From assembly GCA_040384465.1 (NCBI GenBank), contig JAZKJF010000008.1, forward strand, positions 310,001 through 374,000: a stretch of 64,000 nt of DNA, written 5' to 3'. The notes below the pieces were generated by a model. The model saw nothing but the letters and a program-made list of their open reading frames with translations. It made no database searches and had not been told where the DNA came from. The DNA comes from UBA5078 sp040384465 (GTDB lineage Bacteria; Pseudomonadota; Gammaproteobacteria; Pseudomonadales; Pseudohongiellaceae). The number at the start of each line of letters is the position of its first letter. Within the stretch, counting starts at the first letter, position 1. Below are positions 43,384-52,510 of the stretch, one piece after another. The translations under genes were made by a program, and so were the position numbers.

Positions 43384-43416
43384 ACCAGAAGCCGTTGACA
43401 GGGCGGGTTTCACGTC

Positions 43417-43450
43417 CTGTCACATCGGTGTCATATAAATGTTATTTAAT
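43417..43450 (+). promoter_or_regulatory. PhoB box and -10 for phoBR
   Basis: CTGTCAC ATCG GTGTCAT (43417-43434), 10 bases, TTTAAT (43445-43450). This predicts positive autoregulation of phoB-phoR, as in other proteobacteria. A third weak repeat, ATGTTAT, overlaps the -10 region. Confidence 0.72.
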
Positions 43451-43500
43451 ACTCTTACTGAAAATACAATCACTTACACACAAAATGGCAGTATGAGACC

Positions 43501-44211
43501 ATGACTGAACCGAAGATTCTTATCGTTGATGACGAACCCGCCATCCGTGACATGATCGGCATTACCCTCGATCTCGCAGGCTTCAAAAGCACCACGGCAG
43601 AAACGGCACAGCACGCTTACGTGAGCATTGTCGATGATCGCCCGGACCTGATCCTGCTGGACTGGATGCTGCCGGGTGGCAGCGGTATCGAGCTGGCAAG
43701 ACGCCTCAAGCGCGATGAGCTGACAGCCAACCTGCCCATCATCATGCTGACCGCCAAGACCAGTGAAGACAACAAGGTCCAGGGCCTAGACGTCGGCGTG
43801 GATGACTACGTCACCAAGCCTTTCTCACCTCGCGAACTGGTCGCTCGAATCAAGGCCGTGATGCGCAGGACCAGCGGCAATCAGCAGGACAAGGTCTTGC
43901 GGGTATTTGATCTCCAGCTGGACCCTTCCAGTCATCGCATCACCATTGAGGACAACCCTGTCGACATGGGGCCTACCGAATTCAAACTCCTCAAGTTTTT
44001 CATGACGCACCAGGAGAAAGTGTTCAGCCGCGATCATATTCAGGATCAGGTCTGGGGCGGCAATGTCTATCTGGAGGAGCGCACGATCGATGTGCATATC
44101 CGCCGTTTACGCAAGGCCCTCAGCTCAGTCGAAAGAACCAGCATCGACTACGCACGCCTGGTACAGACAGTGCGTGGCGCTGGCTACCGATTCTCCGTGA
44201 AGCCGTCCTGA
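43501..44211 (+). CDS. phoB: Phosphate regulon response regulator PhoB
   Basis: 236 residues. The receiver domain (1-120) has acidic pocket D10/D11, phospho-acceptor D54 (LLDWMLPG) and KPF with the conserved lysine. The C-terminal winged helix has VDMGPTEFKLLKFFMTHQEK and RTIDVHIRRLRKAL, a close PhoB match. It activates Pho promoters when phosphorylated by PhoR. The phoR gene follows after 66 bases on the same strand, and PhoB-box-like sites stand before seven promoters nearby. Confidence 0.96.
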   Translation: MTEPKILIVDDEPAIRDMIGITLDLAGFKSTTAETAQHAYVSIVDDRPDLILLDWMLPGGSGIELARRLKRDELTANLPIIMLTAKTSEDNKVQGLDVGVDDYVTKPFSPRELVARIKAVMRRTSGNQQDKVLRVFDLQLDPSSHRITIEDNPVDMGPTEFKLLKFFMTHQEKVFSRDHIQDQVWGGNVYLEERTIDVHIRRLRKALSSVERTSIDYARLVQTVRGAGYRFSVKPS

Positions 44212-44277
44212 CGTTTATTTTGCGGGCCGTATTCGTTATAGTGCCGCGCACTCGCACATACCTAAAGGAATTGCGCT

Positions 44278-45588
44278 TTGCTGCGTGACTGGCGTTCTGA
44301 ACTGAACCACTTCCTGGTGCTGATAGCGGTGGCCACAGTGGTCGGATTGCTGGCAGGCAAGCTGACACTGGTGCTGCTGCTCGCAGTACTGGGTTACCTG
44401 GCACATACCGTGTACCAGCTGTACCGCCTATATGCTTGGCTCTACCGCCTGTCCGAGACCAATCAGGACGATCTGCCGGAGTCCAGCGGCATCTGGGGCA
44501 ATGTCTTCGACGGCATCTACCGTCTGCAGCGCCGGGAGCGCGACGCGGCCAACTACCTCAGCAATATCCTCGACAAAGCCCAGGAATCATCTGCCGCTCT
44601 CGAAATGGCGGTGGTAATGATCAATCACAAGGGCACGCTCGAATGGTGGAACCTGGCAGCGGAAAAGCTCCTTGGGTTCCGTGCGGGCGATGACCGCCAG
44701 CAACCGGTCACCAATCTGTTGCGAGAACCGCGTTTCTTCGAGTACTTCGAGAGCGGCCGTTATAACGAACCCTTGAACATCCCTTCGCCCGTCAACAACA
44801 ACGTCATGCTGGAGTTCCAGATCACCTCGTTCGGCGAAGGAGATCGCTTGATGCTGGTGCGTGACATTACCCAGATGCACAAGCTTGAACTCATGCGCAA
44901 AGACTTTGTCGGCAATGTCTCTCATGAGTTGCGTACCCCGATCACCGTGATCAATGGTTATCTGGAGGCACTGCTGGATCACAAGGAGAGTTTTCCACCA
45001 CGCTGGGCCAGACCCCTGGAGCAGATGTCACAGCAGGGTCTGCGCATGGAGAACATCGTACGCGACCTGCTTACGCTGTCCCGTCTTGAAACCCAGTCTC
45101 TGCCCAAGCAATTGGACAAAGTGGATGTCGGAGGTTTATTGAGAGAAATCGGCAGCGAGGCGGGACAGGTGTTCGCGGACAAAGGTCACGAGTACGTGGT
45201 GGAGCTGGACGGTGCGTATTTCCTGAAAGGCAGCCTCAGTGAGCTTTACAGCGCGATATCCAACCTCACTTTCAATGCCGCCAAGTACACCCCGGCCAAC
45301 GGCACAATCACGCTGAAGGCGTTCTTATCACCCGCTGGACTGGATATCGAAGTTGCGGACAATGGCGTGGGGATCGATTCCCAGCACATCCCCCGCCTCA
45401 CCGAGCGCTTCTATCGTGTTGACGAGAGTCGCTCTACCGAGACCGGTGGTACCGGCCTCGGGCTTGCCATTGTCAAACATGTGCTGGTGCGGCATGGAGC
45501 GAAGCTTGAGATTCTCAGCCTGCCCGGCAAGGGCAGCCGTTTCATCTGTCATTTCCCGCAAGAGCGGCTGCTCCCGGCATCTGCTTAG
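44278..45588 (+). CDS. phoR: Phosphate regulon sensor histidine kinase PhoR
   Basis: 436 residues from a TTG start (44278) with AAGGAA 7 bases upstream. Order: two membrane segments (about 12-45), a PAS-like domain (about 100-195, AVVMINHKGTLEWWN), HisKA with H216 in NVSHELRTPITVI, then an ATPase domain (NLTFNAAKYT, VADNGVGID, TETGGTGLGLAIV). No large periplasmic domain is present, as usual for PhoR, which reads Pst/PhoU status. Its stop overlaps the stop of the convergent porin gene by three bases. Confidence 0.95.
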   Translation: MLRDWRSELNHFLVLIAVATVVGLLAGKLTLVLLLAVLGYLAHTVYQLYRLYAWLYRLSETNQDDLPESSGIWGNVFDGIYRLQRRERDAANYLSNILDKAQESSAALEMAVVMINHKGTLEWWNLAAEKLLGFRAGDDRQQPVTNLLREPRFFEYFESGRYNEPLNIPSPVNNNVMLEFQITSFGEGDRLMLVRDITQMHKLELMRKDFVGNVSHELRTPITVINGYLEALLDHKESFPPRWARPLEQMSQQGLRMENIVRDLLTLSRLETQSLPKQLDKVDVGGLLREIGSEAGQVFADKGHEYVVELDGAYFLKGSLSELYSAISNLTFNAAKYTPANGTITLKAFLSPAGLDIEVADNGVGIDSQHIPRLTERFYRVDESRSTETGGTGLGLAIVKHVLVRHGAKLEILSLPGKGSRFICHFPQERLLPASA

Positions 45589-46529
45589 AAACGGTACTCG
45601 AAGCCGACGCCGATCTGATCATTGTCGATTGAGTGATTGTCGGCACGAGTCAGGGTCATCAAGGCAAACAGTTTGGAATCCGCATTGAGATTGTAGTCCA
45701 CACCCAGTGATGTCTGACGTGCCCCATCGCGGCGTTGATCGGACATACCGCTCTGCGCCTTCAGCACATACTTGTCCATGGTATAGGCCGCACTCACAAA
45801 CACACCATCATTAGCGCCACGCGTATTGGTGCTGCTCTCCGAACGCTCATAGAGAGCACCCAGTTGCAGATCGCCTAACCGGTACTGAGTAACCAGACGC
45901 AGCACGTCGTTATTGTTCAGATTGTTGTCGACACCCACACCCGCGTAAAAAGCGCCCTCGGTATACGTGAGTGACGCAGAGGTGCTCTTGCTGAGACGCT
46001 CCCGCAGTCCATTCTGACCATCCAACAATGCTGAATAGGAGAACACAAAACCACCGATCTCGGGACTGATGTAATGCGCGACATCGTTTGGACGGTTCTC
46101 TGCAACCACGAGAGTGCGAATATCGCCGTCCAGGTCATTGAAGAGATCGATGCGGTTTTGCAACAGTTTGGTCGGCGTATCGTTACGGCCCGCCAGCAGC
46201 GTTCCGAATCCACCCTTTATGCCAAGGTAAGTATTACGCTGCGTAAGAGTTTTGTTATCGAAGGGACGATTGTCAGGATTCACCTGGTACTCTGCTTGAT
46301 AGACGACCTCAAGGCCTTCCGTCACGGGCAAAGTCCCTTGCAAACCGATGCGCGAGGCGTTGCTGACAAACTCCGAATCGGAGCCATGATCTTTTGGTTG
46401 ATTGTGAACAGCAGTGATGTTGATACGACCATAAAAAGTCGGTAACAGACTGCTCTCCTGCGCGCAAACCGGAATACTGAAACTGATGGCGGCCAACGCG
46501 CAAAGGGGTAAGGATCTTGTGACGTTCAT
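45585..46529 (-). CDS. Gram-negative porin, predicted PhoB-controlled
   Basis: 314 residues. Signal peptide (MNVTRSLPLCALAAISFSIPVCA-QES), then FYGRINITAVH, VYQAEYQVNP, NTYLGIKGGFGTLLAGRNDTP (constriction-loop-like) and a terminal GVGFEYRF. This is a 16-strand porin of the general family, distinct from OprO/OprP by sequence impression. A Pho box lies upstream, so the porin probably admits phosphate or small organophosphates under starvation. This is inference. Confidence 0.88.
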   Translation of the reverse strand: MNVTRSLPLCALAAISFSIPVCAQESSLLPTFYGRINITAVHNQPKDHGSDSEFVSNASRIGLQGTLPVTEGLEVVYQAEYQVNPDNRPFDNKTLTQRNTYLGIKGGFGTLLAGRNDTPTKLLQNRIDLFNDLDGDIRTLVVAENRPNDVAHYISPEIGGFVFSYSALLDGQNGLRERLSKSTSASLTYTEGAFYAGVGVDNNLNNNDVLRLVTQYRLGDLQLGALYERSESSTNTRGANDGVFVSAAYTMDKYVLKAQSGMSDQRRDGARQTSLGVDYNLNADSKLFALMTLTRADNHSIDNDQIGVGFEYRF

Positions 46530-46582
46530 GCAAAACTCTCCATTACATCATGCACTTCAGCAGTGCTTGTTTAGTTCCGGAG

Positions 46583-46616
46583 AGCATATTACTCATATAT
46601 GACAATTCAATGACAT
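46583..46616 (-). promoter_or_regulatory. PhoB box and -10 for the porin
   Basis: On the minus strand, ATGTCAT TGAA TTGTCAT (46599-46616), 10 bases, TATGCT (46583-46588). Further half-sites lie upstream in another register, CTGTCAC at about 46618-46624 and TTGCAAT at about 46640-46646, so several PhoB dimers could bind. Confidence 0.68.
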
Positions 46617-46683
46617 TGTGACAGTTGTAAGAATTTTTTATTGCAAGACTGTAAAGTCGGCAACGAAAACTGTCACATTCACA

Positions 46684-47406
46684 TCATTCGCTCTTGACCT
46701 GCTCCTCCAGTCCGGACAGTCCCAAGTGGCGAACATCGGTGCCCTTGACCAGATAGATGACGTGTTCGGCAATATTCTTGGCATGATCGCCCACGCGCTC
46801 CAGTGAGCGTAACGCCCACACGACATTCAATACTCGCGTGATACTGCGCGGGTCTTCGATCATGTAAGTAATCATTTCGCGCATCGCACTGCTGTACTCC
46901 ATGTCGACGTTCACGTCTTCTTTGGCGACCGCAAGGGCAGCGTCAACGTCATAGCGGGCAAAGGCATCCAGAGCCATATGCACCATCTTGCGAACTCGTT
47001 CACCAATGTGGCGAATTTCGACGTAACCCTTCGAGGAGTCGCCCTGCTCTGTCAGTTCGATGGCCAGTCTGGCAATCTTCGCCGACTCATCTCCCACTCT
47101 CTCCAGATCGTTCACGGTTTTAATGATGGAGAGCACCAGACGCAAGTCACTGGCAGCGGGCTGTCGACGCACGAGAATGCGATTGCACTCCTCGTCAATC
47201 TTGACCTCCATGGCATTGATGGATGCATCATCCTCACCAACCAGTTGCCCGAGGCCACTGTCGGCAGTAATGATGGCATCGATCGCGTCAGCGAGTTGTT
47301 TCTCAACCATACCGCCCATCTCCAGCATGTTGTTCTTGATCTCTTCAAGATCAGAATTGAACTGTCTGGAAATGTGATGACTGTGGATCGTTGCGTCTTG
47401 TTTCAT
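46684..47406 (-). CDS. phoU: Phosphate-specific transport regulator PhoU
   Basis: 240 residues, two repeats of a three-helix bundle with E/DxxxD metal motifs (KTVNDLERVGDESAKIA and RSLERVGDHAKNIAEHV). PhoU links PstB to PhoR, lowering kinase activity when phosphate is plentiful. The start at 47406 (MKQDATIHSHHISRQFNSDL) is the family start. It is the last gene of pstSCAB-phoU, 13 bases after pstB. Confidence 0.96.
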   Translation of the reverse strand: MKQDATIHSHHISRQFNSDLEEIKNNMLEMGGMVEKQLADAIDAIITADSGLGQLVGEDDASINAMEVKIDEECNRILVRRQPAASDLRLVLSIIKTVNDLERVGDESAKIARLAIELTEQGDSSKGYVEIRHIGERVRKMVHMALDAFARYDVDAALAVAKEDVNVDMEYSSAMREMITYMIEDPRSITRVLNVVWALRSLERVGDHAKNIAEHVIYLVKGTDVRHLGLSGLEEQVKSE

Positions 47407-47419
47407 GTGGGATTCAACC

Positions 47420-48280
47420 TCAACCGTAACGGCCGGTAATGTAGTCTTCTGTCTGCTTCTGTGCGGGATTCGTAAAGATATTGTCTGCCGTATCAAACTC
47501 GATCAGCTTGCCCATGTACATGAACGCCGTGAAGTCCGAGACTCGTGCGGCCTGCTGCATGTTGTGGGTCACGATGATGATCGTGTAACGGTCTTTCAAC
47601 TCGTTGATCAGCTCTTCGATTTTGAGCGTGGAGATTGGATCAAGCGCAGAGGCCGGTTCATCGAGAAGCAATACCTCTGGCTCTACAGCAACAGTTCTTG
47701 CAATGACCAGACGCTGCTGTTGTCCACCGGAAAGACCCAACGCACTCTCGTGCAGACGGTCTTTCACTTCTTCCCAGAGTGCGGCAGCTTTCAATGACTT
47801 TTCGACACTCTCGTCCAGCACGCGCTTCTTGTTCACACCCTGAATACGCAGACCGTAGGCAACGTTTTCATAAATGGATTTCGGGAAGGGGTTCGGTTTC
47901 TGGAACACCATGCCCACACGGCGACGCAAGTCGGCCACATCCACGGAACGATGATAAATATCTTCACCATCCAGCGTGATACTGCCCTTGATCGAACAGT
48001 TCTCCACCAGATCATTCATACGGTTGAAACAACGCAGCAGACTGGATTTACCACAACCGCTGGGGCCGATGAACGCTGTGACACGCTGGCTCGGAATACT
48101 CAAGTTGATGTCGGTCAGCGAGTGCGCAGCGCCATAGTACAAATTCAGATCGCTCACCCGCAGGCAGCTCGGCATGTCTTCCAGTGCCAGGCCATGATCA
48201 TTGCCACCGATCTTCGACATGTCAATTTTCTTGAACTTCGAGCGGTTGGCTGGAGTGTACTCAGTATTCGATTCTGTCAT
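47420..48280 (-). CDS. pstB: Phosphate ABC transporter ATP-binding protein PstB
   Basis: 286 residues. Walker A GPSGCGKSS (72-80), signature LSGGQQQRL, Walker B VLLLDEPASALDP and the H-loop VTHNM are all present. It couples ATP hydrolysis to phosphate import through PstC/PstA. The N-terminal 35 residues (to about DMPSCL) extend beyond E. coli PstB; I cannot exclude a later start. It lies 55 bases after pstA. Confidence 0.97.
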   Translation of the reverse strand: MTESNTEYTPANRSKFKKIDMSKIGGNDHGLALEDMPSCLRVSDLNLYYGAAHSLTDINLSIPSQRVTAFIGPSGCGKSSLLRCFNRMNDLVENCSIKGSITLDGEDIYHRSVDVADLRRRVGMVFQKPNPFPKSIYENVAYGLRIQGVNKKRVLDESVEKSLKAAALWEEVKDRLHESALGLSGGQQQRLVIARTVAVEPEVLLLDEPASALDPISTLKIEELINELKDRYTIIIVTHNMQQAARVSDFTAFMYMGKLIEFDTADNIFTNPAQKQTEDYITGRYG

Positions 48281-48335
48281 TGCGACAACATCCGTTAGTA
48301 AGGTATTCAGTGTACTGTTTATGCAAAGTCTGTTT

Positions 48336-50030
48336 TTACATGTCCAGAGATTTGTACTTTTCGCGCAACCGATTACGAATAGACACTGCGAGCTGGTTCA
48401 GCACCGCCGTAATCATCACCAGCAACAACGCTGTGGCGAACACTAGTGGTCTCGCAGCTTCGACATTCGGACTCTGGAAGCCTACATCATAAATATGGAA
48501 ACCAAGGTGCATGAATTTCTGGTCAAGGTGGAAATACGGATAATTGCCATCGAGGGGCAAAGCCGGAGCCAGTTTGACGACACCCACCAGCATCAGAGGC
48601 GCCACCTCGCCCGCTGCCCTGGCCACCGCCAGAATCAGACCAGTCATGATCGCCGGGCTTGCCATTGGCAACACCACTCGCCAGAGGGTTTCAAATTTGG
48701 TGGCACCAAGCGCCAGACTGCCTTCACGCAGACTGCGTGGAATACGCGACAATCCTTCTTCGGTGGAAACAATCACCACAGGCACGGTCAACAGCGCAAG
48801 CGTCAATGCAGCCCACAGCATCCCTGGAGTGCCGAACGTCGGCGCCGGCAAGGCTTCCGTGTAGAAAGCCTGATCCACTTCTGCACCCACAAAGTAAATG
48901 AAAAAACCAAGACCAAACACCCCATAAACAATCGATGGTACGCCGGCGAGATTGTTCACCGCGATGCGGATAATGCGGGTTAAGACCCCCTGACGGGCAT
49001 ATTCGCGCAGGTAGACTGCTGCAATGACACCAAAGGGTGTCACCAGTATCGACATCAGCAACACCATGATGACGGTGCCGAAAATCGCGGGAAAAATTCC
49101 GCCCTCAGTGTTGGCCTCACGTGGATCATCCGACAGGAATTCCCAAAGCTTCTGTGTGTACACGACCAGCTTGTTGCCGATGTGCATGCCATTCGGTTGA
49201 TAGGCTCGCACGATCTCGGAAACCTCGATCTCCGTCTCCTGCCCGTTCATGGCCAGCATGACGACGGTGTCGCGTTCGATCTGTTCGTATAATTGCTGCA
49301 ACTCTTCCTGCAACACGGCGTAACGGCTATCCCATTCCGCACGCTCAGCAGCGATCTCAGCCAGCGCTTCCGGTGTGTCCGTATTACGCAGCTCCAGGCC
49401 GCGCTGACGCAACCGCAATCGCTCCAGTGCGTAATTGACCTCACCGATTTCGCCTTTTTCCAGACTGGCGATTTCGTCGTGAATACCCAGTGCTCTGTCT
49501 ACGCGAACGACCAGTGCATCCCAGGCCGCGCTATCTGCAGGATTGGCAGGATCACTGACAGCCACCGACACACCGGCTTCACGAACTTCACGGACATAAC
49601 CGTAGAAATTGCCCCACTCCCAGCGTTCAAAAGCAGTGAGATTTTCCGGAAAACGCAGATCATCGAGGTAATCGGTCAGCAACCAAGTGAAGTCGTTGCC
49701 GTTCAAATCGCGGTTGCCAATTTTGACCAGCTCGCGCTCGTACATGAGCTGGCTGCCGGTGACAGGAATGCCCGAAGAAATAATCCGCTCGGCAGTGACT
49801 TCCTCACGCCCCACACGCTCACCGATGATCTCGCGCACCAAGGGTTCGCCGCTCTCTACAGGCTGTGAATACTGCGCCAGCATCAGGTCCTTCGGCCAGA
49901 AATGGCCCAGTCCGTTATAGGCCAGCAACATCAGCAATCCCACCGTCATGATGATGCTGATGGCGACGGCTCCGGCATTGATCCAGATCCACGGCGTACC
50001 GCTGGCAAAGAATTTCTTGAACGCTGTCAT
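48336..50030 (-). CDS. pstA: Phosphate ABC transporter permease PstA (enlarged)
   Basis: 564 residues, nearly twice E. coli PstA. The C-terminal 280 carry the permease domain (GIFPAIFGTVIMVLLMSI, LREYARQGVLTRIIRIAVNN, LREGSLALGATKFETLWRVV EAA loop). A hydrophilic insert of about 230 residues lies between the first transmembrane helix (about 15-38) and the core, with a helical, charged middle. Enlarged PstA proteins are known in other gammaproteobacteria. Its ATG overlaps the pstC stop as ATGA. Confidence 0.95.
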   Translation of the reverse strand: MTAFKKFFASGTPWIWINAGAVAISIIMTVGLLMLLAYNGLGHFWPKDLMLAQYSQPVESGEPLVREIIGERVGREEVTAERIISSGIPVTGSQLMYERELVKIGNRDLNGNDFTWLLTDYLDDLRFPENLTAFERWEWGNFYGYVREVREAGVSVAVSDPANPADSAAWDALVVRVDRALGIHDEIASLEKGEIGEVNYALERLRLRQRGLELRNTDTPEALAEIAAERAEWDSRYAVLQEELQQLYEQIERDTVVMLAMNGQETEIEVSEIVRAYQPNGMHIGNKLVVYTQKLWEFLSDDPREANTEGGIFPAIFGTVIMVLLMSILVTPFGVIAAVYLREYARQGVLTRIIRIAVNNLAGVPSIVYGVFGLGFFIYFVGAEVDQAFYTEALPAPTFGTPGMLWAALTLALLTVPVVIVSTEEGLSRIPRSLREGSLALGATKFETLWRVVLPMASPAIMTGLILAVARAAGEVAPLMLVGVVKLAPALPLDGNYPYFHLDQKFMHLGFHIYDVGFQSPNVEAARPLVFATALLLVMITAVLNQLAVSIRNRLREKYKSLDM

Positions 50031-52363
50031 ATGGTGCTGTACTTACGTCGTAGACGTTGTCTGATGATTTCTGCCAGTGTGTTCACCACAAAGGTAAACA
50101 TGAACAGCACCAGCGCAGCGAGGAACAGGATGCGGTAGTGCGTGCTGGCTACTTCCGACTCAGGAATTTCCACGGCGATGTTGGCTGCCAGAGTCCGCAT
50201 CCCTTCAAAAATATTGGCGTCCATGATCGGAGTGTTGCCGGTGGCCATCAGCACGATCATGGTTTCGCCGACTGCGCGCCCCATCCCGATCATCAGCGCA
50301 GAAAAAATACCGGGGCTGGCGGTCGGCAACACCACACGTCGCAGTGTCTGCCACGGCGTGGCGCCCAGCGCTAGAGAACCATAGGTCAATTGCTTGGGTA
50401 CCGTGAACACAGCATCCTCGGCAATCGAGAAAATCGTCGGGATCACCGCAAAGCCCATTGCCAGGCCCACGACCATGGCATTGCGCTGATCGTAGGGAAT
50501 GCCCATCTCGTTGGTCAGCCAGCTGCGCATGTCACCCGCGAAAAAAGCGACTTCAAGTGGCCCAGCGATCACAGACGACAACATACAAGCCAGTACTATG
50601 ACCGGAATCAGCAGACCGGCCTCCCAACCATCGGGTACCTTGAAGCGCACTGAGTCCGGTAACCGCGTCCAGGCGAACGCCGCCACCACCACACTCACCG
50701 GCACTAGGACAAGAGTACTGAGAACACTCAGCAGATTGTTTTCCAGAAACGGGGCAAGCCAAAGACCGGCGAGGAAGCCCAGCACCACAGTCGGCATTGC
50801 CCCCATCAATTCCACCAAGGGTTTGACGTTGCGGCGCATGGCTGGTGCCATGAAGTAACCCGTAAAAATTGCTCCGCAGACTGCCAGTGGAGCCGCCAGC
50901 AACAGCGCGTAAAAGGCCGCTTTCAGTGTGCCGAAGGCTAATGGTGCAAGGCTGTACTTGGGTTCAAAATCATTATTCGCAGCGGAGGACTGCCAGATAT
51001 ATTCCGGCTCCTGATAGTTTTCGTACCAGACTTTCTGCCAGAGCGCTTCCCATGAAACCTCGGGATGCTCGTTCTCAACGCTCCAGAACACCACACTGCC
51101 ATCGGCATTTTCAATCAGGACGCCATCACCACGGGCCGAGACTGCCAGTGACACGGGCTCACCAGTACTCAAGCGCTCAAACGCAACCTGGCGATGGGCG
51201 GTGGAATTGTAGATACCAAGATAACCATCGTCGTTGATGGTCATGAAATTCTTGCGACGCTGCTCCGGGCTCACAGCAAGTACACGGCTGCCCGCTTCAA
51301 TACCGGCATCAAACTCCCGGACTTTCTCGATCGCCATTTCGCCGTCACGGCGAACGAGGAACCACTGAGCCACGCCTCCTGCGCTGTCCCCAACCAGCAA
51401 GGAGATTCCCCCGAGCAGGAAATCGACTGCTGTAATCTGGCGTCCTGCCTCGACAAGTGCCACTTCGTCTTCGATCTCTGGCACGCCGCCATTGAATGCA
51501 GGACGGGTATCCAGCAAGCTGAGATTTCCAGCCGTTCCGATGGAGAACAGCCAGCGACGATCCGCATCCAGATACAGCTGATCTACTTCCGGCAACACGC
51601 CGTCGATAGTCGCGACCTCAGTCTCCCAACCCGCCGCCGCAGCGCCACCGCTGAAAGCCGAGAACAAATTGGTTTCCTTGCTTGCTTGCAGCAGCGTGAC
51701 AACACCTTGTGCATTGGTACCGGCTAGCATCAATTCGCCGGTGCCGGAGCGCACGCTCAGTTTCGTCACGGCCTGCTGATCAAACAGCGGGTAGACATTC
51801 TCACCGAAGGGATAACTTACCTCAGGGAACACCTGACGCTCGTTGTTCTCGCCAAAACTGACTTCATAGCCATACTGGGCTATCAGAACTCCCCCGCCGG
51901 ATAAACCCAGAGCGAAGATGCCACTGACATCCGTGTCCAGCGCGAAGCTGCTGATCGTCTGACCGGCAGGAATGAGCAGCGGAATGCTACTGATCAACTG
52001 CCCATTGGCGGTATCGAAATAGACTGCCTGGCCATCGGCGCCCAGGCGTACACCGACTTCGAGACGCTCCTCCAGTGCCAGATGCAGGGCCGGAGCCCTG
52101 GCTTCCTCAGGCAGACGGAATTCACTGACAGGCTGAATGACTGCGCCTTTGAACAGAGGCATCACTTCATACACCAGATACAGGAAGATCATCAGCACAG
52201 CGGCAATGACACTCATACCACCGATCGCAATGCTGACGGTGGCGAGTTTGTCCTTGAAGTGGCGGAAGCGGCGCCTCGACAGCGTGGCAGCCGATGCTGG
52301 GAATGCAGAACCTGCCACGGCAGTGGCGGGAGAAGAAGTATTTGTCACAGGAAGCTCAGTCAT
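50027..52363 (-). CDS. pstC: Phosphate ABC transporter permease PstC (enlarged)
   Basis: 778 residues against about 320 in E. coli. After an N-terminal transmembrane helix (about 42-67) comes a soluble region of about 370 residues with propeller-like repeats (VGVRLGADGQAVYFDTANGQ, TKLSVRSGTGELMLAGTNAQ, WLFSIGTAGNLSLLD). The C-terminal permease core has YGSLALGATPWQTLRRVVLP as EAA loop. Topology predicts the soluble insert is periplasmic. It has its own Pho promoter and ends coupled to pstA. Confidence 0.95.
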   Translation of the reverse strand: MTELPVTNTSSPATAVAGSAFPASAATLSRRRFRHFKDKLATVSIAIGGMSVIAAVLMIFLYLVYEVMPLFKGAVIQPVSEFRLPEEARAPALHLALEERLEVGVRLGADGQAVYFDTANGQLISSIPLLIPAGQTISSFALDTDVSGIFALGLSGGGVLIAQYGYEVSFGENNERQVFPEVSYPFGENVYPLFDQQAVTKLSVRSGTGELMLAGTNAQGVVTLLQASKETNLFSAFSGGAAAAGWETEVATIDGVLPEVDQLYLDADRRWLFSIGTAGNLSLLDTRPAFNGGVPEIEDEVALVEAGRQITAVDFLLGGISLLVGDSAGGVAQWFLVRRDGEMAIEKVREFDAGIEAGSRVLAVSPEQRRKNFMTINDDGYLGIYNSTAHRQVAFERLSTGEPVSLAVSARGDGVLIENADGSVVFWSVENEHPEVSWEALWQKVWYENYQEPEYIWQSSAANNDFEPKYSLAPLAFGTLKAAFYALLLAAPLAVCGAIFTGYFMAPAMRRNVKPLVELMGAMPTVVLGFLAGLWLAPFLENNLLSVLSTLVLVPVSVVVAAFAWTRLPDSVRFKVPDGWEAGLLIPVIVLACMLSSVIAGPLEVAFFAGDMRSWLTNEMGIPYDQRNAMVVGLAMGFAVIPTIFSIAEDAVFTVPKQLTYGSLALGATPWQTLRRVVLPTASPGIFSALMIGMGRAVGETMIVLMATGNTPIMDANIFEGMRTLAANIAVEIPESEVASTHYRILFLAALVLFMFTFVVNTLAEIIRQRLRRKYSTI

Positions 52364-52371
52364 GGGGTGGC

Positions 52372-52405
52372 AGTGTATTACGGATTTATTACAGTTTCAT
52401 GACAA
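52372..52405 (-). promoter_or_regulatory. PhoB box and -10 for pstC-pstA-pstB-phoU
   Basis: On the minus strand, TTGTCAT GAAA CTGTAAT (52388-52405), 10 bases, TACACT (52372-52377). It is located between pstS and pstC, giving a second, internal entry point to the operon. Confidence 0.72.
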
Positions 52406-52463
52406 AAGGTCTAATGACTTGGTATCAATCGCATGCCCCAGACCACAATCTGCCAGACCTGAC

Positions 52464-52500
52464 AAGGCAAGAGGCTCGCCTGCTGCGAGCCTCTTGCCTT
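52464..52500 (-). terminator. Large hairpin between pstS and pstC
   Basis: A perfect 16-bp inverted repeat (52464-52479 and 52485-52500) with a 5-base loop, ten bases after the pstS stop. The T-run on the minus strand is poor (TTGTC). It is probably a partial terminator or 3' stabiliser that lets pstS be made in excess over the permease genes. Confidence 0.65.
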
Positions 52501-52510
52501 GCACTGGACC

